From: Deltaproteobacteria bacterium
GTDB taxonomy: Bacteria > Desulfobacterota > Binatia > Binatales > Binataceae
Length of the DNA: 50,671 nucleotides
Reading direction: 5' to 3'
Assembly (NCBI GenBank): GCA_027317185.1
Contig: DAHVFB010000012.1
Location: forward strand, 1 to 50,671
Positions 1-9,187 of the stretch are shown here, in pieces. The notes under the pieces were generated by a model. The model searched no databases. It was not told the DNA's origin and was given only the letters and a program-made list of their open reading frames with translations. Made by a program: the position numbers and the translations under genes. Positions within the stretch are counted from its first letter, which is position 1, and each line of letters starts with the position of its first letter.

Positions 1-403
1 ATCCTGCGCCCACCCCCGCATCGCCCATCGCCGGCGGCGCCGCCGCCGGCTTCAGCGGGGCCGCGAACGGCCGCGCAAGCGCATGCACCGAAACGTCATA
101 GACAGTGGCGCCGCCCGTGCTCGCGACGGTCTTGATCCGCCATTCGCCGGCCTCCGCCCCCAGCAACACCAGCTCTCCCGGCGCATCCGTATGCACCACC
201 AGCGCATTCGGATTGTCGATCACCTTGATGCCCGGCGTCGCCGCCTTGCTCAAATCCTTGATCACGTAGGTCTCGCCCGCATTCAGCGATACCGGCACCG
301 CTTCCGCCGCCGCTCCCACCTGCGCCTGGAGCAGCAGCATCCCGAATAGGGTGGCGATCAACCAGGGAAGAATTCCACAACCACGTTGTGCTCTCATCAT
401 CAT
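1..403 (-). CDS. cpaC: Flp pilus secretin CpaC/RcpA, N-terminal part (cut by window edge)
   Basis: The reading frame is open from the edge back to three consecutive ATG codons at 397-403. GGAGGAG lies about 7 nt before the first, so I start at 403. The product opens with a signal peptide (hydrophobic stretch around residues 11-30, then Ala-rich), followed by a beta-rich segment with LNAGETYVIKD and IKVIDNPNALVVH. This resembles the N-terminal domain of CpaC/RcpA secretins, the outer-membrane channel of Tad/Flp pili. A Pro/Ala-rich linker follows and the secretin domain itself lies outside the window. The gene is 41 nt downstream of cpaB in the usual Tad order. I am confident of the reading frame and fairly confident of the family, because the neighbours are unambiguous Tad genes. 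Confidence 0.7.
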   Translation of the reverse strand, partial: MMMRAQRGCGILPWLIATLFGMLLLQAQVGAAAEAVPVSLNAGETYVIKDLSKAATPGIKVIDNPNALVVHTDAPGELVLLGAEAGEWRIKTVASTGGATVYDVSVHALARPFAAPLKPAAAPPAMGDAGVGAG

Positions 404-444
404 TGGCTCTCCTCCTCCGTCCTCCGCTCAAAGCTCACGGCAGC

Positions 445-1560
445 TCAGGGCACATCGATTGTTTTCGGGGTTGGGGCGCTGAGGCCGGAGTCGCCGAGCG
501 AGTCGCTGGCGATGCCGGAATCGGCGTCGGACCGGGTATGCTTCAAAGCTGCTGGAGGGCTCGCGGGGACAACATTCCCCACGAATGCCGGCGCCTTGGC
601 CTCCACCGGGTCGGGCAGCGTCGCCGGAGCGCCATTGCCGGCATGGTTGCGCCGCTCCCCGGAACTCGAATGTGTGATCCAATAACCGGCACTCGCGCGC
701 TCGGGCGAAGGCTGGCGGACAAACGAGACCGACTCAGCGCTCTTGCCGTCGCGCATAATCTGTATCTGGATCGGCCGCACTCGCGCCGCGGGTTGGCGCA
801 CTACATGGCCGTGCTGGATGCTGACGACCATCGGCGCTGGCGCATCGCTGTACGAATGCAACATCTCCGGGATGCTGACACCGGTGGTCATGACGATCTT
901 ATGATCGTCGTAACTGCGCATTGCCAGATGCAGGCTGCCCTCGCGGCTCGCGAGCGCCAGCCGCTCGGCCTCCTGTGGCGTCACGATCAGCGTAACGACC
1001 TTCACCACTTGCGGTTGATCGTGGGTGTGTTCGATCTCCTGGGCGACCGCCAGCACCTCGACGTTCTGCAGCACGATTTTCGAGAAGGGCTTGCCCTCGG
1101 GACCGTTGCCGGGCACCGCGACCAGTACATCGACTCGCGTATGCGGCAACACGAAACCGGCGATATCGCTGACCTCGTCGACCGGCACCGACATCGCTCG
1201 CATCCCGGCCGGAATCAATAGTGGCATCACGCCCGCGGTCTTTGCGCCGGTGAACAGCTTGTCGGAAACGATAGGTTCGTTGGTCACGAAGGCGTCTTTG
1301 ACAAACGCGTTCATCACGGACTGCGGATCGGTGATCGCGCCGGGCGGGGTGCTGTCGCGCGCCCATCGCGCGAGTTTCACCGATCTGGCGTCAATCCTGG
1401 AGCCGAGCGGCAGGTCGCGGGCGGCAACCACCACCTCGACCGATTTCACCATCGCCTGCTGCACCTCGGCCTCGCGCTTTTTGAGCGCCGAGTAGACCAC
1501 CAGCGCGGCGACCAGCGCCGAAACCCCAGCCAGCACCACGTACACCATCGGTCGTCTCAT
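445..1560 (-). CDS. cpaB: Flp pilus assembly protein CpaB/RcpC
   Basis: A 371-residue protein with one N-terminal membrane anchor (about residues 4-22, MVYVVLAGVSALVAALVVYS) followed by a SAF-type domain containing VVVAARDLPLGSRI. That combination marks CpaB/RcpC, a periplasmic/inner-membrane factor that works with the CpaC secretin in Tad/Flp pilus assembly. An upstream ATG at 1578 is in frame, but GGAGGGGG lies about 5 nt before the ATG at 1560, which also puts the anchor near the N-terminus. The C-terminal 90 residues are Pro/Ser/Ala-rich and probably disordered. It lies between tadE and cpaC on the same strand. Confidence 0.88.
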   Translation of the reverse strand: MRRPMVYVVLAGVSALVAALVVYSALKKREAEVQQAMVKSVEVVVAARDLPLGSRIDARSVKLARWARDSTPPGAITDPQSVMNAFVKDAFVTNEPIVSDKLFTGAKTAGVMPLLIPAGMRAMSVPVDEVSDIAGFVLPHTRVDVLVAVPGNGPEGKPFSKIVLQNVEVLAVAQEIEHTHDQPQVVKVVTLIVTPQEAERLALASREGSLHLAMRSYDDHKIVMTTGVSIPEMLHSYSDAPAPMVVSIQHGHVVRQPAARVRPIQIQIMRDGKSAESVSFVRQPSPERASAGYWITHSSSGERRNHAGNGAPATLPDPVEAKAPAFVGNVVPASPPAALKHTRSDADSGIASDSLGDSGLSAPTPKTIDVP

Positions 1561-1617
1561 TGTTCCCCCTCCCCACAAACAGCGGCGCAGTTCGGCGATT
1601 AAGCCGCTTGCGTCATG

Positions 1618-2100
1618 TCATTCACAGAAAGCCGATTCCGAATTGCTTAGACTGGTCGGAAAGCTGATGCCTAGAAATGGATTCGGCAGCGCCACCAGGT
1701 GGCTCACATCGAAGGTGAGCGATAGCGTCACGCTATTGCCGAAGGTGCAACTGCCGTTCGGGTTCAGCGTCACGGTGGTGAGATACGCACCGTTATTGGC
1801 GCTGATAGTCGGCGACGCATTTTGCAGAATGTAGCTTGTGACGGCGGACTGGTTGGCCGTGGGATTGACCGCTGCATATCGCGCCCCCTGATAATTGGCC
1901 TGACCCAGGGCCAGTGCCGCCTCCCCTATAATCGCGAACTGAACTGCTACCACCAGCACGAACAAAGCAACAGTAAGGATGATCGCGAATTCCACCGCCG
2001 CCTGTGCACGACCCACGCCGACCAGCCGCCGCCTGAGCGTAGCGATTGAACTACTTAACCGCCCCCTCACAGGGCACTGAGCATGGTTAGTCATACGCAA
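1618..2100 (-). CDS. tadE: TadE-like pseudopilin
   Basis: A 160-residue protein with the TadE-like signature: a basic N-terminus, the processing-region motif QAAVEFAII, one hydrophobic helix (about residues 37-58) and a short C-terminal domain with two Cys (CTFG and the terminal FCE). TadE-family pseudopilins are matured by the prepilin peptidase TadV and support Flp fibre assembly. It lies between the second Flp pilin and cpaB in the same orientation, as in other Tad loci. Two in-frame ATGs (2100 and 2094) are close together and I cannot choose between them. Confidence 0.85.
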   Translation of the reverse strand: MRMTNHAQCPVRGRLSSSIATLRRRLVGVGRAQAAVEFAIILTVALFVLVVAVQFAIIGEAALALGQANYQGARYAAVNPTANQSAVTSYILQNASPTISANNGAYLTTVTLNPNGSCTFGNSVTLSLTFDVSHLVALPNPFLGISFPTSLSNSESAFCE

Positions 2101-2134
2101 CTGCCTCCGATCGATCCAAAGTAAAAGTCTCGGC

Positions 2135-2302
2135 CTAAAGAAGCGCCGAAACCTTATCCACCAGCTCCGTCACCTCGGTTCCGGCCGTCTGATACAAACT
2201 CGCAATGACCACCGCAATCGTCGCCAAAATCAAAGCGTACTCAGTCATGGTCTGACCTTCTGGTATCGCGATGACTTTTATTTTTTTTGCCAGGTAGTTC
2301 AT
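2135..2302 (-). CDS. Second Flp-type pilin (55 aa)
   Basis: A short frame of 55 codons preceded by GGGGAGGGGG directly upstream of the ATG. The product reads MNYLAKKIKVIAIPEG followed by QTMTEYALIL, the Flp prepilin peptidase motif (cleavage after Gly, Glu at +5, Tyr at +6), then one hydrophobic helix and a short acidic tail. It is therefore a paralogue of the Flp pilin encoded 65 nt upstream, with a different leader peptide and C-terminus. The mature N-terminal ten residues are identical in the two. It could be a minor pilin or an alternative major pilin. Confidence 0.85.
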   Translation of the reverse strand: MNYLAKKIKVIAIPEGQTMTEYALILATIAVVIASLYQTAGTEVTELVDKVSALL

Positions 2303-2366
2303 TCCCCCTCCCCGCGGCCGCAGAATTGGGGCGGCGAAGAGTCTCCGCCGCCCCGGTTGAGCTCGT

Positions 2367-2549
2367 TTAGAGCTGACCGTCGACGGTGCCCAGCAGGCTC
2401 TTAATGTCGGTGCCCATGAGCTGGTAGCCCGCGAACACGACTACCGCGACTGCGGACAGGATGAGCGCGTATTCCGTCATCGTCTGTCCCTTGTTGAAGC
2501 CTTTGTGGGCCTCACGAGCGCGAACGTACCAGTTAGTGATCAACTCCAT
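2367..2549 (-). CDS. flp: Flp major pilin (60 aa)
   Basis: A 60-residue prepilin with leader MELITNWYVRAREAHKGFNKG, then QTMTEYALIL and a single hydrophobic helix ending KSLLGTVDGQL. The G/QTMTEY site is the canonical Flp processing site for TadV. An upstream start at 2591 is in frame, but AGGAGGAGAGAGAA lies immediately before the ATG at 2549, so I place the start there. The mature pilin is about 39 residues, normal for Flp. Its first position among the Tad structural genes, right behind the small membrane gene, suggests it is the main fibre subunit. Confidence 0.9.
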   Translation of the reverse strand: MELITNWYVRAREAHKGFNKGQTMTEYALILSAVAVVVFAGYQLMGTDIKSLLGTVDGQL

Positions 2550-2587
2550 TTCTCTCTCCTCCTGTTGGCGTTCTTTATGAACGCGTG

Positions 2588-2815
2588 TCATCCAACGAAT
2601 TTCATGCTTTGCGCCGGGATCAGCCTGGCCGGTTCGCTTTGACGAACCGGCTGCTCGATCGCTTTGCGCGATTCGACAGGCTGCGGATAAAGCGCGCGCA
2701 CGGTATTACTGAGGGCGATCACCACCAGCATGGCTGGCAGGGCCAACGCGATGAAAATTACCGGATTGCCATTCTTCTTCCGGTTCGCGACATGTTCTAA
2801 ATCAATCGCGGTCAA
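2588..2815 (-). CDS. Small single-helix membrane protein heading the pilus operon
   Basis: A 75-residue protein starting at TTG (2815), chosen because AGGAGGGGG sits about 6-9 nt upstream and there is no ATG in the region. It has a basic N-terminus (NRKKNGNP), one transmembrane helix (about residues 18-42) and a charged C-terminal tail. I do not recognise the family. It ends 38 nt before the flp start and is the first gene after the sigma-54-like promoter, so it is probably co-transcribed with the pilins. It lacks the G/xxxxEY pilin processing motif, so it is not a third Flp. Confidence 0.6.
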   Translation of the reverse strand: MTAIDLEHVANRKKNGNPVIFIALALPAMLVVIALSNTVRALYPQPVESRKAIEQPVRQSEPARLIPAQSMKFVG

Positions 2816-3171
2816 GGTGTTCCCCCTCCTGGAACGCTTAACTTTGTCCGTCAGACGCCGTGCGTCTCAAAACGAGACAGGATTGTTCAGCACACTCGGT
2901 GCCAATGCGGAAATGCAGTGAAGATGGGGATTTTTTGCTACGAGCTGTGAATTCGCTGGCGGGAGCGCAACACGCTCGTTGCGTTATCGCAACGATAAGC
3001 TTGCGATCCCACGGATTCGATGGCAGTAAGTTAAAAAAACGTGTTATTTACGAAATTAGGCGAAAGGCATCGCCGATTTCGAATGAACGTCACCCGCCGG
3101 CTCGTGCCGAAAGACCGCTACATAACTGTGGCGCTGACGCACGGCATGTTAACGCGCAGGATTCCGTGGCT
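2816..3171. other. Intergenic region upstream of the pilus operon
   Basis: 356 bases between two minus-strand genes with no convincing frame. It holds the sigma-54-like site at 2889-2904 and a short perfect hairpin (GTCTC-AAAAC-GAGAC, 2864-2878) at the predicted transcript start. Upstream is a more AT-rich stretch with a poly-A run near 3032-3038, where an enhancer-binding protein might bind. I could not identify an enhancer palindrome. Confidence 0.4.
2889..2904 (-). promoter_or_regulatory. Sigma-54 (-24/-12) promoter candidate for the Tad/Flp operon
   Basis: On the minus strand the sequence is TGGCACCGAGTGTGCT. The GG and GC dinucleotides are exactly 10 nt apart, as sigma-54 requires, and it matches the consensus TGGCACG-N4-TTGCW at all but two positions. 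The predicted start of transcription, near 2878, leaves a leader of about 60 nt before the TTG start at 2815. The call rests on motif and position only. Confidence 0.5.
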
Positions 3172-3534
3172 TCAGGAGGGTACGATTTCGATCAGATCGC
3201 CGTTCTCTGTCCCAATCCGGGACGCCGCTCCGGACGCCAGCTCGAGGGCGTAACCCGCGCCCCATACGGGCGGCGACAGTCGCCAGGGCTTGAGGCTATG
3301 GCAAATGCGGAGCACATGCCGATGGCGGTCCAGGAACAAGATATCGATCGGAAACCGCATGAAGAACATATGCATCCACATGAACGGCTCCAGCCGTCCC
3401 GCCTTGAATAGCATCCCCATATCGGGATCGAGGCCGTCGCGCCCCAGCAGTCCCCGGCTTTTCCCGCCGAGACCGCCGGCGTCTTCGAGCCGGGCGCATA
3501 GGATTGCGCCGCGTGTCTGATTGAAAGCCTGCAA
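3172..3534 (-). CDS. DUF192 family protein
   Basis: A 120-residue protein matching the DUF192 pattern: an N-terminal KSRGLLGRDGLDPDMGMLF segment, then the central FMWMHMFFMRFPIDILFLD, and a C-terminal GYALELASGAASRIGTENGD. DUF192 proteins are small beta-barrel-like proteins, often exported, of unknown biochemical role. The start is TTG at 3534. No signal peptide is visible from this start, so the true N-terminus could differ. The gene stands alone, divergent from ccsA. Confidence 0.75.
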   Translation of the reverse strand: MQAFNQTRGAILCARLEDAGGLGGKSRGLLGRDGLDPDMGMLFKAGRLEPFMWMHMFFMRFPIDILFLDRHRHVLRICHSLKPWRLSPPVWGAGYALELASGAASRIGTENGDLIEIVPS

Positions 3535-3705
3535 AATTGGAATTACCTTCCAACGTCTTGATATGCCTTAATTCGCTAAATGAGACAACGGCGTATTCGG
3601 TCGGTTCAACTTTCTCAGCGCCACATGCAGACCCACATTCCCTATAGGCGGTGGATTTTCGCGCGTACCATATAGACCTGACGTTGATTCGGCTGCCCGG
3701 CACTG

Positions 3706-3733
3706 TTTAAGCGCTACGCCTCTGTAATAGAAT
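3706..3733 (+). promoter_or_regulatory. Possible sigma-70 promoter for the ccsA-hem operon
   Basis: TTTAAG and TAGAAT separated by 16 nt, about 50 nt before the ccsA start and in the only non-coding stretch upstream of the operon. The -10 is a good match (5 of 6) and the -35 is moderate. This is motif evidence only. Confidence 0.3.
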
Positions 3734-3784
3734 CATCGCCGCACGGTCCCGTGTATTTGATAAACCGGGGCGAACAATTTCCCG

Positions 3785-4612
3785 ATGAACTCGCTGTGTA
3801 TCGTTATCGCATTGGCCTGCTATGCGGGCTCATCCGGCTGCTTTTTTTATGGCCGCGGCTCGGGCGCACGCCGAATTCTGCTAAGCGGAATCGGACTGCT
3901 TGGCGCCGGGGCGCTGTTCGACCTGGTATATCTAGTAGCCGCGGGGTTGCAGGCCGGCAATCTGCCGGTATCGAATTTCGCCCAATCGCTCACCTTTCTG
4001 GCCTTGCTGGTGGCGTTGATGGGATTCGGCCTGATCGCTCGCCTGCACGCGCGCGTGATTGGAATAGTGATCGCTCCCGCGGTGACGATCGCGTCGGCGG
4101 CGGCTTACATGCTGGAGCGCCACGGCCGAATCGTTCTGCCCGAAACTTTGCGCAGCGGATGGCTGCCGGTCCATGTCACGCTGGCGCTGCTTGGCTATGC
4201 CCTGTTTTTGCTCTCGGCCGGCGTCAGCCTGCTTTACTTGATCTATGAGTCGCGGCTCAAAGCGAAACGGCCGCTACCGGGGCCGGGCGAATGGGTCCCC
4301 AGCCTTGAAACGCTTGATCGGATCAACTACCGCCTGCTCGGCTGGGGCTTTGCGATGCTTAGCCTGGCGATCGTGACCGGCGCGATCTGGGCCGATGCCA
4401 CCTGGGGCCATTTCTGGTCGTGGGAGCCACAGGAATCGTGGTCGCTCATAACCTGGATTTTGTATGCCGGCCTGCTCGAATCGCGTCTGACTGTCGGCTG
4501 GCGCGGGCGGCGCGCGGCGGCGCTGACGATTGCGGTATTCACCGTTTTGGTCGGTTCGTTTCTGGGCGTCAGCCTGATTCATCCAGGTCATCACGGCGGT
4601 AATTTCGATTGA
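3785..4612 (+). CDS. ccsA: Cytochrome c biogenesis protein CcsA/ResC-type
   Basis: A 275-residue integral membrane protein with about eight hydrophobic helices. It has the tryptophan-rich haem-handling WWD-type motif WGHFWSWEPQESWSL (about residues 208-222), the signature of the CcsA/CcmC/HemX family. In the system II pathway CcsA with CcsB carries haem across the membrane and ligates it to apocytochrome c outside. A CcsB partner is not in the window. It is first in a run with hemA, hemC, hemD and hemB, where HemX/CcsA-type genes often sit. The protein is short for a full CcsA, so a HemX-like role affecting HemA levels is an alternative. It ends 2 nt before the hemA ATG. Confidence 0.82.
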   Translation: MNSLCIVIALACYAGSSGCFFYGRGSGARRILLSGIGLLGAGALFDLVYLVAAGLQAGNLPVSNFAQSLTFLALLVALMGFGLIARLHARVIGIVIAPAVTIASAAAYMLERHGRIVLPETLRSGWLPVHVTLALLGYALFLLSAGVSLLYLIYESRLKAKRPLPGPGEWVPSLETLDRINYRLLGWGFAMLSLAIVTGAIWADATWGHFWSWEPQESWSLITWILYAGLLESRLTVGWRGRRAAALTIAVFTVLVGSFLGVSLIHPGHHGGNFD

Positions 4613-4614
4613 CG

Positions 4615-5955
4615 ATGAATTCGCAGCTACTCATCGTGGGCGTTAATCATCGTACCGCACCGGTCAAGGTGCGTGAGCGGTTGGCCTATGCCCCCAGCGA
4701 AATCGTTCCGGCTTTGTCGCGCCTGAAGTCGGCGGGTTTGGCGATTGGGGAGGCGGCGCTAATCTCGACCTGCAACCGGGTTGAAATCGTGGGCGTGACC
4801 GCTAATCCGCAGGCGGCCGCGGAGAGCGCATTGCAATTTATCGGCGTGGATCGGCGGACCGATAGCGATTCGTTCAGCGGCGCGGCCTACCGCTTCACCG
4901 GGACCGGCGCCGCGCGCCATCTGTTTCGGGTCGGCGCAAGTCTCGACTCGATGGTGGTCGGCGAGCCGCAGATTCTCGGGCAATTGAAACTCGCCTATGC
5001 CCAGGCGGTCGAGGCCGGCAGCGCCGGTCTGGTGCTCCATCGTGCGTTCCACCGCGCCTTTTCGGTGGCCAAGCGGGTGCGCAAGGCGACCCTGATCGGA
5101 CGGGGCGCGGTATCGGTCAGTTCGGTGGCGGTGGCGCTCGCGGCGCAGATTTTCGATAACCTGACCGACAAGACCATCATGCTGATGGGTGCGGGCAACG
5201 TCGCCGAATTGGTCGCGCGCCAACTGAAGCGCCGCGGGGTCGAGGAGCTGCTGGTAACCAGCCGCACCTTCGATCGCGCCGTTTCGATCGCGCGTGAACT
5301 GGGCGGCACCGCGGTGCCCTTCGATCACTATCGTCCCTATTTGAAAATCGCGGACGTGGTGATCGGATCGTTGGCGGTCGAAAATCCGGTTTTCACCCCG
5401 GAAGAGATCGAGCCGATCATCCGGGAGCGGCATTATCGGCCGATGTTCCTGATCGATTTGGGTGTGCCGCGCAATTTCGACGAGCGGCTCAACGGGCTCG
5501 AGAACGTATATCTTTACGATATCGACGATCTTGGGCAGGTGGCGCTCAAATCGCGATCGGATCGCGAGCACGAGGCGGCGAAGGCCGAAATTATAGTCGA
5601 GTTGGAGGTCGAAGCCTTCGATCGATGGATCGCCGGGCTGGGATTGGTCCCGGCCATCAAGGATATCCGGCTGAGCATGGAACAGTTGCGCGATTATGAA
5701 CTGAACCGCCATCGCGCATGGCTGTCGGCGCTCGATCCGGATGGACAGGCGAAGGTTGAATCGCTGACGCGCGGCCTGGTCAACAAAGTGCTCCATCGGG
5801 TGCTGGCCGGTTTGCGCAGCAAGGATGGGGAGGCTGGCGGCGAGCTATATACCGCCGAACTGGCCCGCCGTCTGTTGTGCGGCGAGACTGCGTTCGATTC
5901 GCCGGACGACGACCAGGCGGACGATCAGGACGATCCCGACGACGATATCCGATAA
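4615..5955 (+). CDS. hemA: Glutamyl-tRNA reductase
   Basis: The product (446 residues) catalyses NADPH-dependent reduction of glutamyl-tRNA to glutamate-1-semialdehyde, the committed step of C5 haem synthesis. GVNHRTAPVKVRERLA opens the protein, and the catalytic cysteine is in STCNRVE (Cys53). The NADPH-binding domain has the MLMGAGNVAEL loop, and a C-terminal dimerisation domain follows. A TTG at 4609 is also in frame and would overlap the ccsA stop; I prefer the ATG at 4615. The C-terminus ends in an Asp-rich tail. hemC follows after 7 nt. The next enzyme, HemL, is not in the window. Confidence 0.95.
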   Translation: MNSQLLIVGVNHRTAPVKVRERLAYAPSEIVPALSRLKSAGLAIGEAALISTCNRVEIVGVTANPQAAAESALQFIGVDRRTDSDSFSGAAYRFTGTGAARHLFRVGASLDSMVVGEPQILGQLKLAYAQAVEAGSAGLVLHRAFHRAFSVAKRVRKATLIGRGAVSVSSVAVALAAQIFDNLTDKTIMLMGAGNVAELVARQLKRRGVEELLVTSRTFDRAVSIARELGGTAVPFDHYRPYLKIADVVIGSLAVENPVFTPEEIEPIIRERHYRPMFLIDLGVPRNFDERLNGLENVYLYDIDDLGQVALKSRSDREHEAAKAEIIVELEVEAFDRWIAGLGLVPAIKDIRLSMEQLRDYELNRHRAWLSALDPDGQAKVESLTRGLVNKVLHRVLAGLRSKDGEAGGELYTAELARRLLCGETAFDSPDDDQADDQDDPDDDIR

Positions 5956-5962
5956 CAGGGCG

Positions 5963-6907
5963 ATGAATTCTCATCTTCGAATCGGTTCACGGCCGAGTCC
6001 GCTGGCGCTGGCTCAAGCCCGTCTGGTGGAAGCATCTATCAAGGCGCAACTCCCGCAGCTCAGGGTGGAGATCGTGACGATTCGGACCAGCGGCGATCGG
6101 CTCACGACCGCGTCGCTGGCCGACATCGGCGGGAAGGGATTGTTCATCCGCGAGATCGAACAGGCGCTGGTCGCGGGGGAAATCGATATCGCAGTGCATT
6201 CGATGAAAGATCTGCCGGCCCGCTTGTCCGAGCAGTTTCGAATTGTGGCGGTGCCGCCACGCGAGGATCCGCGCGACGCGCTGATCGCACGCGACGGCGG
6301 ACCGCTCGCCTCATTGCCGCGCGGCGCGTGCGTCGGAACCTCGTCCAACCGCAGGCGCTTCGAGGCCTTGCGCATCCGGCCCGATCTCGAAGTGGTTCCG
6401 ATGCGCGGGAACGTCGATACGCGGCTGGCGAAAATGGCGGCCGGCGGTTTCGACGCGATCATGCTCGCCATGGCCGGGTTGAAACGGCTGGGCCGGGCCG
6501 AGGGCCTTGTATCGCAGGTGCTCGACGATCGCGACTTCGTGCCGGCCGGCGCTCAGGGCGCGCTCGCGATTGAGGCGCTGAGCCAAGGTGCAATCGCGGG
6601 TTCGAACGAACTGGAGCGGACCGTGGTTGCGATCAACGATCGTCGTGCGGCCGCGGAGACCGCCGCCGAGCGCACCTTTTTGGCGAGAATCGGGGCTTCT
6701 TGCGCCACCGCAGTCGGCGTTCGCTGCGTGCTCGAGCGAGACCATCTGCAAATCCGCGCGCTGCTGTTCGACGCGCACGGTAAGCGATCCCTGGACGATG
6801 AGATCGATCGCATAGTGGACGAAAATCCGGCGGCGGCAGGTCTCGATTTGGGTGAGAGGATGCTGGCGCGCGGAGCGGCGGAGCTGGTCGGCGATGGCCG
6901 TGAGTAA
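5963..6907 (+). CDS. hemC: Porphobilinogen deaminase (hydroxymethylbilane synthase)
   Basis: A 314-residue enzyme that polymerises four porphobilinogens into hydroxymethylbilane. Family features: LRIGSRPSPLALAQA at the start, HSMKDLPA with catalytic Asp83, and SSNRRRFEALRIRPDL with the substrate-binding arginines. Cys247 in IGASCATAVG is the attachment site for the dipyrromethane cofactor. The open frame extends upstream into hemA, but homology begins at the ATG at 5963. The end of the gene overlaps hemD by 14 nt, suggesting translational coupling. Confidence 0.95.
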   Translation: MNSHLRIGSRPSPLALAQARLVEASIKAQLPQLRVEIVTIRTSGDRLTTASLADIGGKGLFIREIEQALVAGEIDIAVHSMKDLPARLSEQFRIVAVPPREDPRDALIARDGGPLASLPRGACVGTSSNRRRFEALRIRPDLEVVPMRGNVDTRLAKMAAGGFDAIMLAMAGLKRLGRAEGLVSQVLDDRDFVPAGAQGALAIEALSQGAIAGSNELERTVVAINDRRAAAETAAERTFLARIGASCATAVGVRCVLERDHLQIRALLFDAHGKRSLDDEIDRIVDENPAAAGLDLGERMLARGAAELVGDGRE

Positions 6908-7685
6908 TCTCGCGTTAAATGGCCGGACGATCGTGGTGACGCGCGCGGCGGGTCCTGCCGCCGAGCGTTTTTCGATTCGGCTGCGTGCAATGGGCGCAAC
7001 GGTGATCGAGTTCCCGACTATCGCGATTGCGCCACCGGACAGCTACCAGACACTCGACCGCGCGATCGCGCGGCTCGGCGCTTTCGATTGGATTGTCTTC
7101 ACCAGCGCCAACGGGGTCGCGGCGTTTTTTGAACGGCTCATGCAGCAACAGCATCATATAGATGAGGCGCGGGCGCGGTTCGCGGCGATCGGGCCGGCGA
7201 CGGCCCATCGGCTGAGAAAATATGGCATTGAGGCGGCGGCAATACCGGCTGAGTATCGCGCGGAGGCGATCATCGATGCGATTGGCGCCGATCGAATTCG
7301 GGGCGCACGCTTTCTGATCCCGCGCGCGCAGGTGGCGCGGGAAGTTTTGCCGGAAATGTTGCTTGCGCAGGGGGCGGCGGAAGTGATCGTCGCGCCGGTT
7401 TATCGCACGATCGTTCCCGATAATCCGAACCTGGAGCTTTTGCGTGCAGGTTTGAACGGCCGCAAAATAGACCTGATCACCTTTACCAGTTCGAGCACGG
7501 TGCTGAATTTCCAGCGGATGGTCGAAGCCATGCCGCCCGGCCTGAAAGCCGCCGTGATCGGTCCGATTACCGAGGAAACGGCGCGCCGAATGGGTTTCGA
7601 GGTGGCGATATCAGCAGCCGAATACACGATTGATGGATTAGCCGCCGCAATCTCGGATTGGTTCAAAACCCAGCCGATGTTGTAG
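6894..7685 (+). CDS. hemD: Uroporphyrinogen-III synthase
   Basis: A 263-residue cytosolic enzyme that cyclises hydroxymethylbilane with inversion of ring D. This family is poorly conserved, but the pattern is clear: an N-terminal GRTIVVTRA segment, DWIVFTSANGVAAFF in the first lobe, and LITFTSSSTVLNF plus VIGPITEETARRMGF in the second lobe. The ATG at 6894 is the first start that avoids the long overlap with hemC. Position between hemC and hemB supports the call. Confidence 0.9.
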   Translation: MAVSNLALNGRTIVVTRAAGPAAERFSIRLRAMGATVIEFPTIAIAPPDSYQTLDRAIARLGAFDWIVFTSANGVAAFFERLMQQQHHIDEARARFAAIGPATAHRLRKYGIEAAAIPAEYRAEAIIDAIGADRIRGARFLIPRAQVAREVLPEMLLAQGAAEVIVAPVYRTIVPDNPNLELLRAGLNGRKIDLITFTSSSTVLNFQRMVEAMPPGLKAAVIGPITEETARRMGFEVAISAAEYTIDGLAAAISDWFKTQPML

Positions 7686-7725
7686 GCTATCAAGGTAGGT
7701 TCCGGATCCAGCAAGGGATTTCATA

Positions 7726-8700
<975 letters not shown>

Positions 8701-8712
8701 TCGAAAGTCGGC

Positions 8713-9042
8713 TTATTTTACGCGCCGCAGACCGCTTTTCGGGCGCTGCCGTGGACGGGGCGTTGGAGCAAATGTGCGGGCCGCTTTCATACGCCACGGG
8801 CGCGCGGCGCTTATAACACGTGGCCGCCGTTCGCGCGGGCGCTGCAAAAAGCCGAACAGCAGCGCCATCGGCCAGCATACCGCGATGATAATCCAGCTTG
8901 CGTAGTCGAGTCCGATCAAGGTGGCGAGAATCGAACCAAAGGCCGCGCCGATGGAGAAGATTAGCGCCTGCTGAAAGCTGAGGTAGGCACGGCGATGGCC
9001 GGGTCCTTTCGGGACTGCGGAGTTGCTCTTCAAAAGCCTCAT
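8713..9042 (-). CDS. Small two-helix membrane protein, unknown
   Basis: A 109-residue protein with GGAGGTGCAAG directly before its ATG. It has a basic N-terminus, two adjacent hydrophobic helices (about residues 25-45 and 48-66) and a very basic Arg/Pro-rich tail (RPRERRPR, PTPRPRQRPK). The topology would leave both ends in the cytoplasm. I do not recognise the family and nothing around it gives a role. It ends 12 nt from the hemB stop on the opposite strand. A longer frame over the same bases in another phase lacks these features. Confidence 0.55.
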   Translation of the reverse strand: MRLLKSNSAVPKGPGHRRAYLSFQQALIFSIGAAFGSILATLIGLDYASWIIIAVCWPMALLFGFLQRPRERRPRVISAARPWRMKAARTFAPTPRPRQRPKSGLRRVK

Positions 9043-9187
9043 CTTGCACCTCCGTGCGGGCTCGTTCGCCGGTCGGCGCCGGCGGCCTCCCCCTCGCGTC
9101 CATCCAATCGTACCGCAAGTTCGTCAGTTCACGCCACAGGAAACGATTACTCTCTTCGCATATTCGCTGAGGTGACAACAATTCTCT

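Noticed and set aside
4759-5796. 345-codon open frame antisense to hemA
   Set aside because: Opposite a clear glutamyl-tRNA reductase with all motifs. The translation is Arg/His/Gln-rich with no recognisable features.
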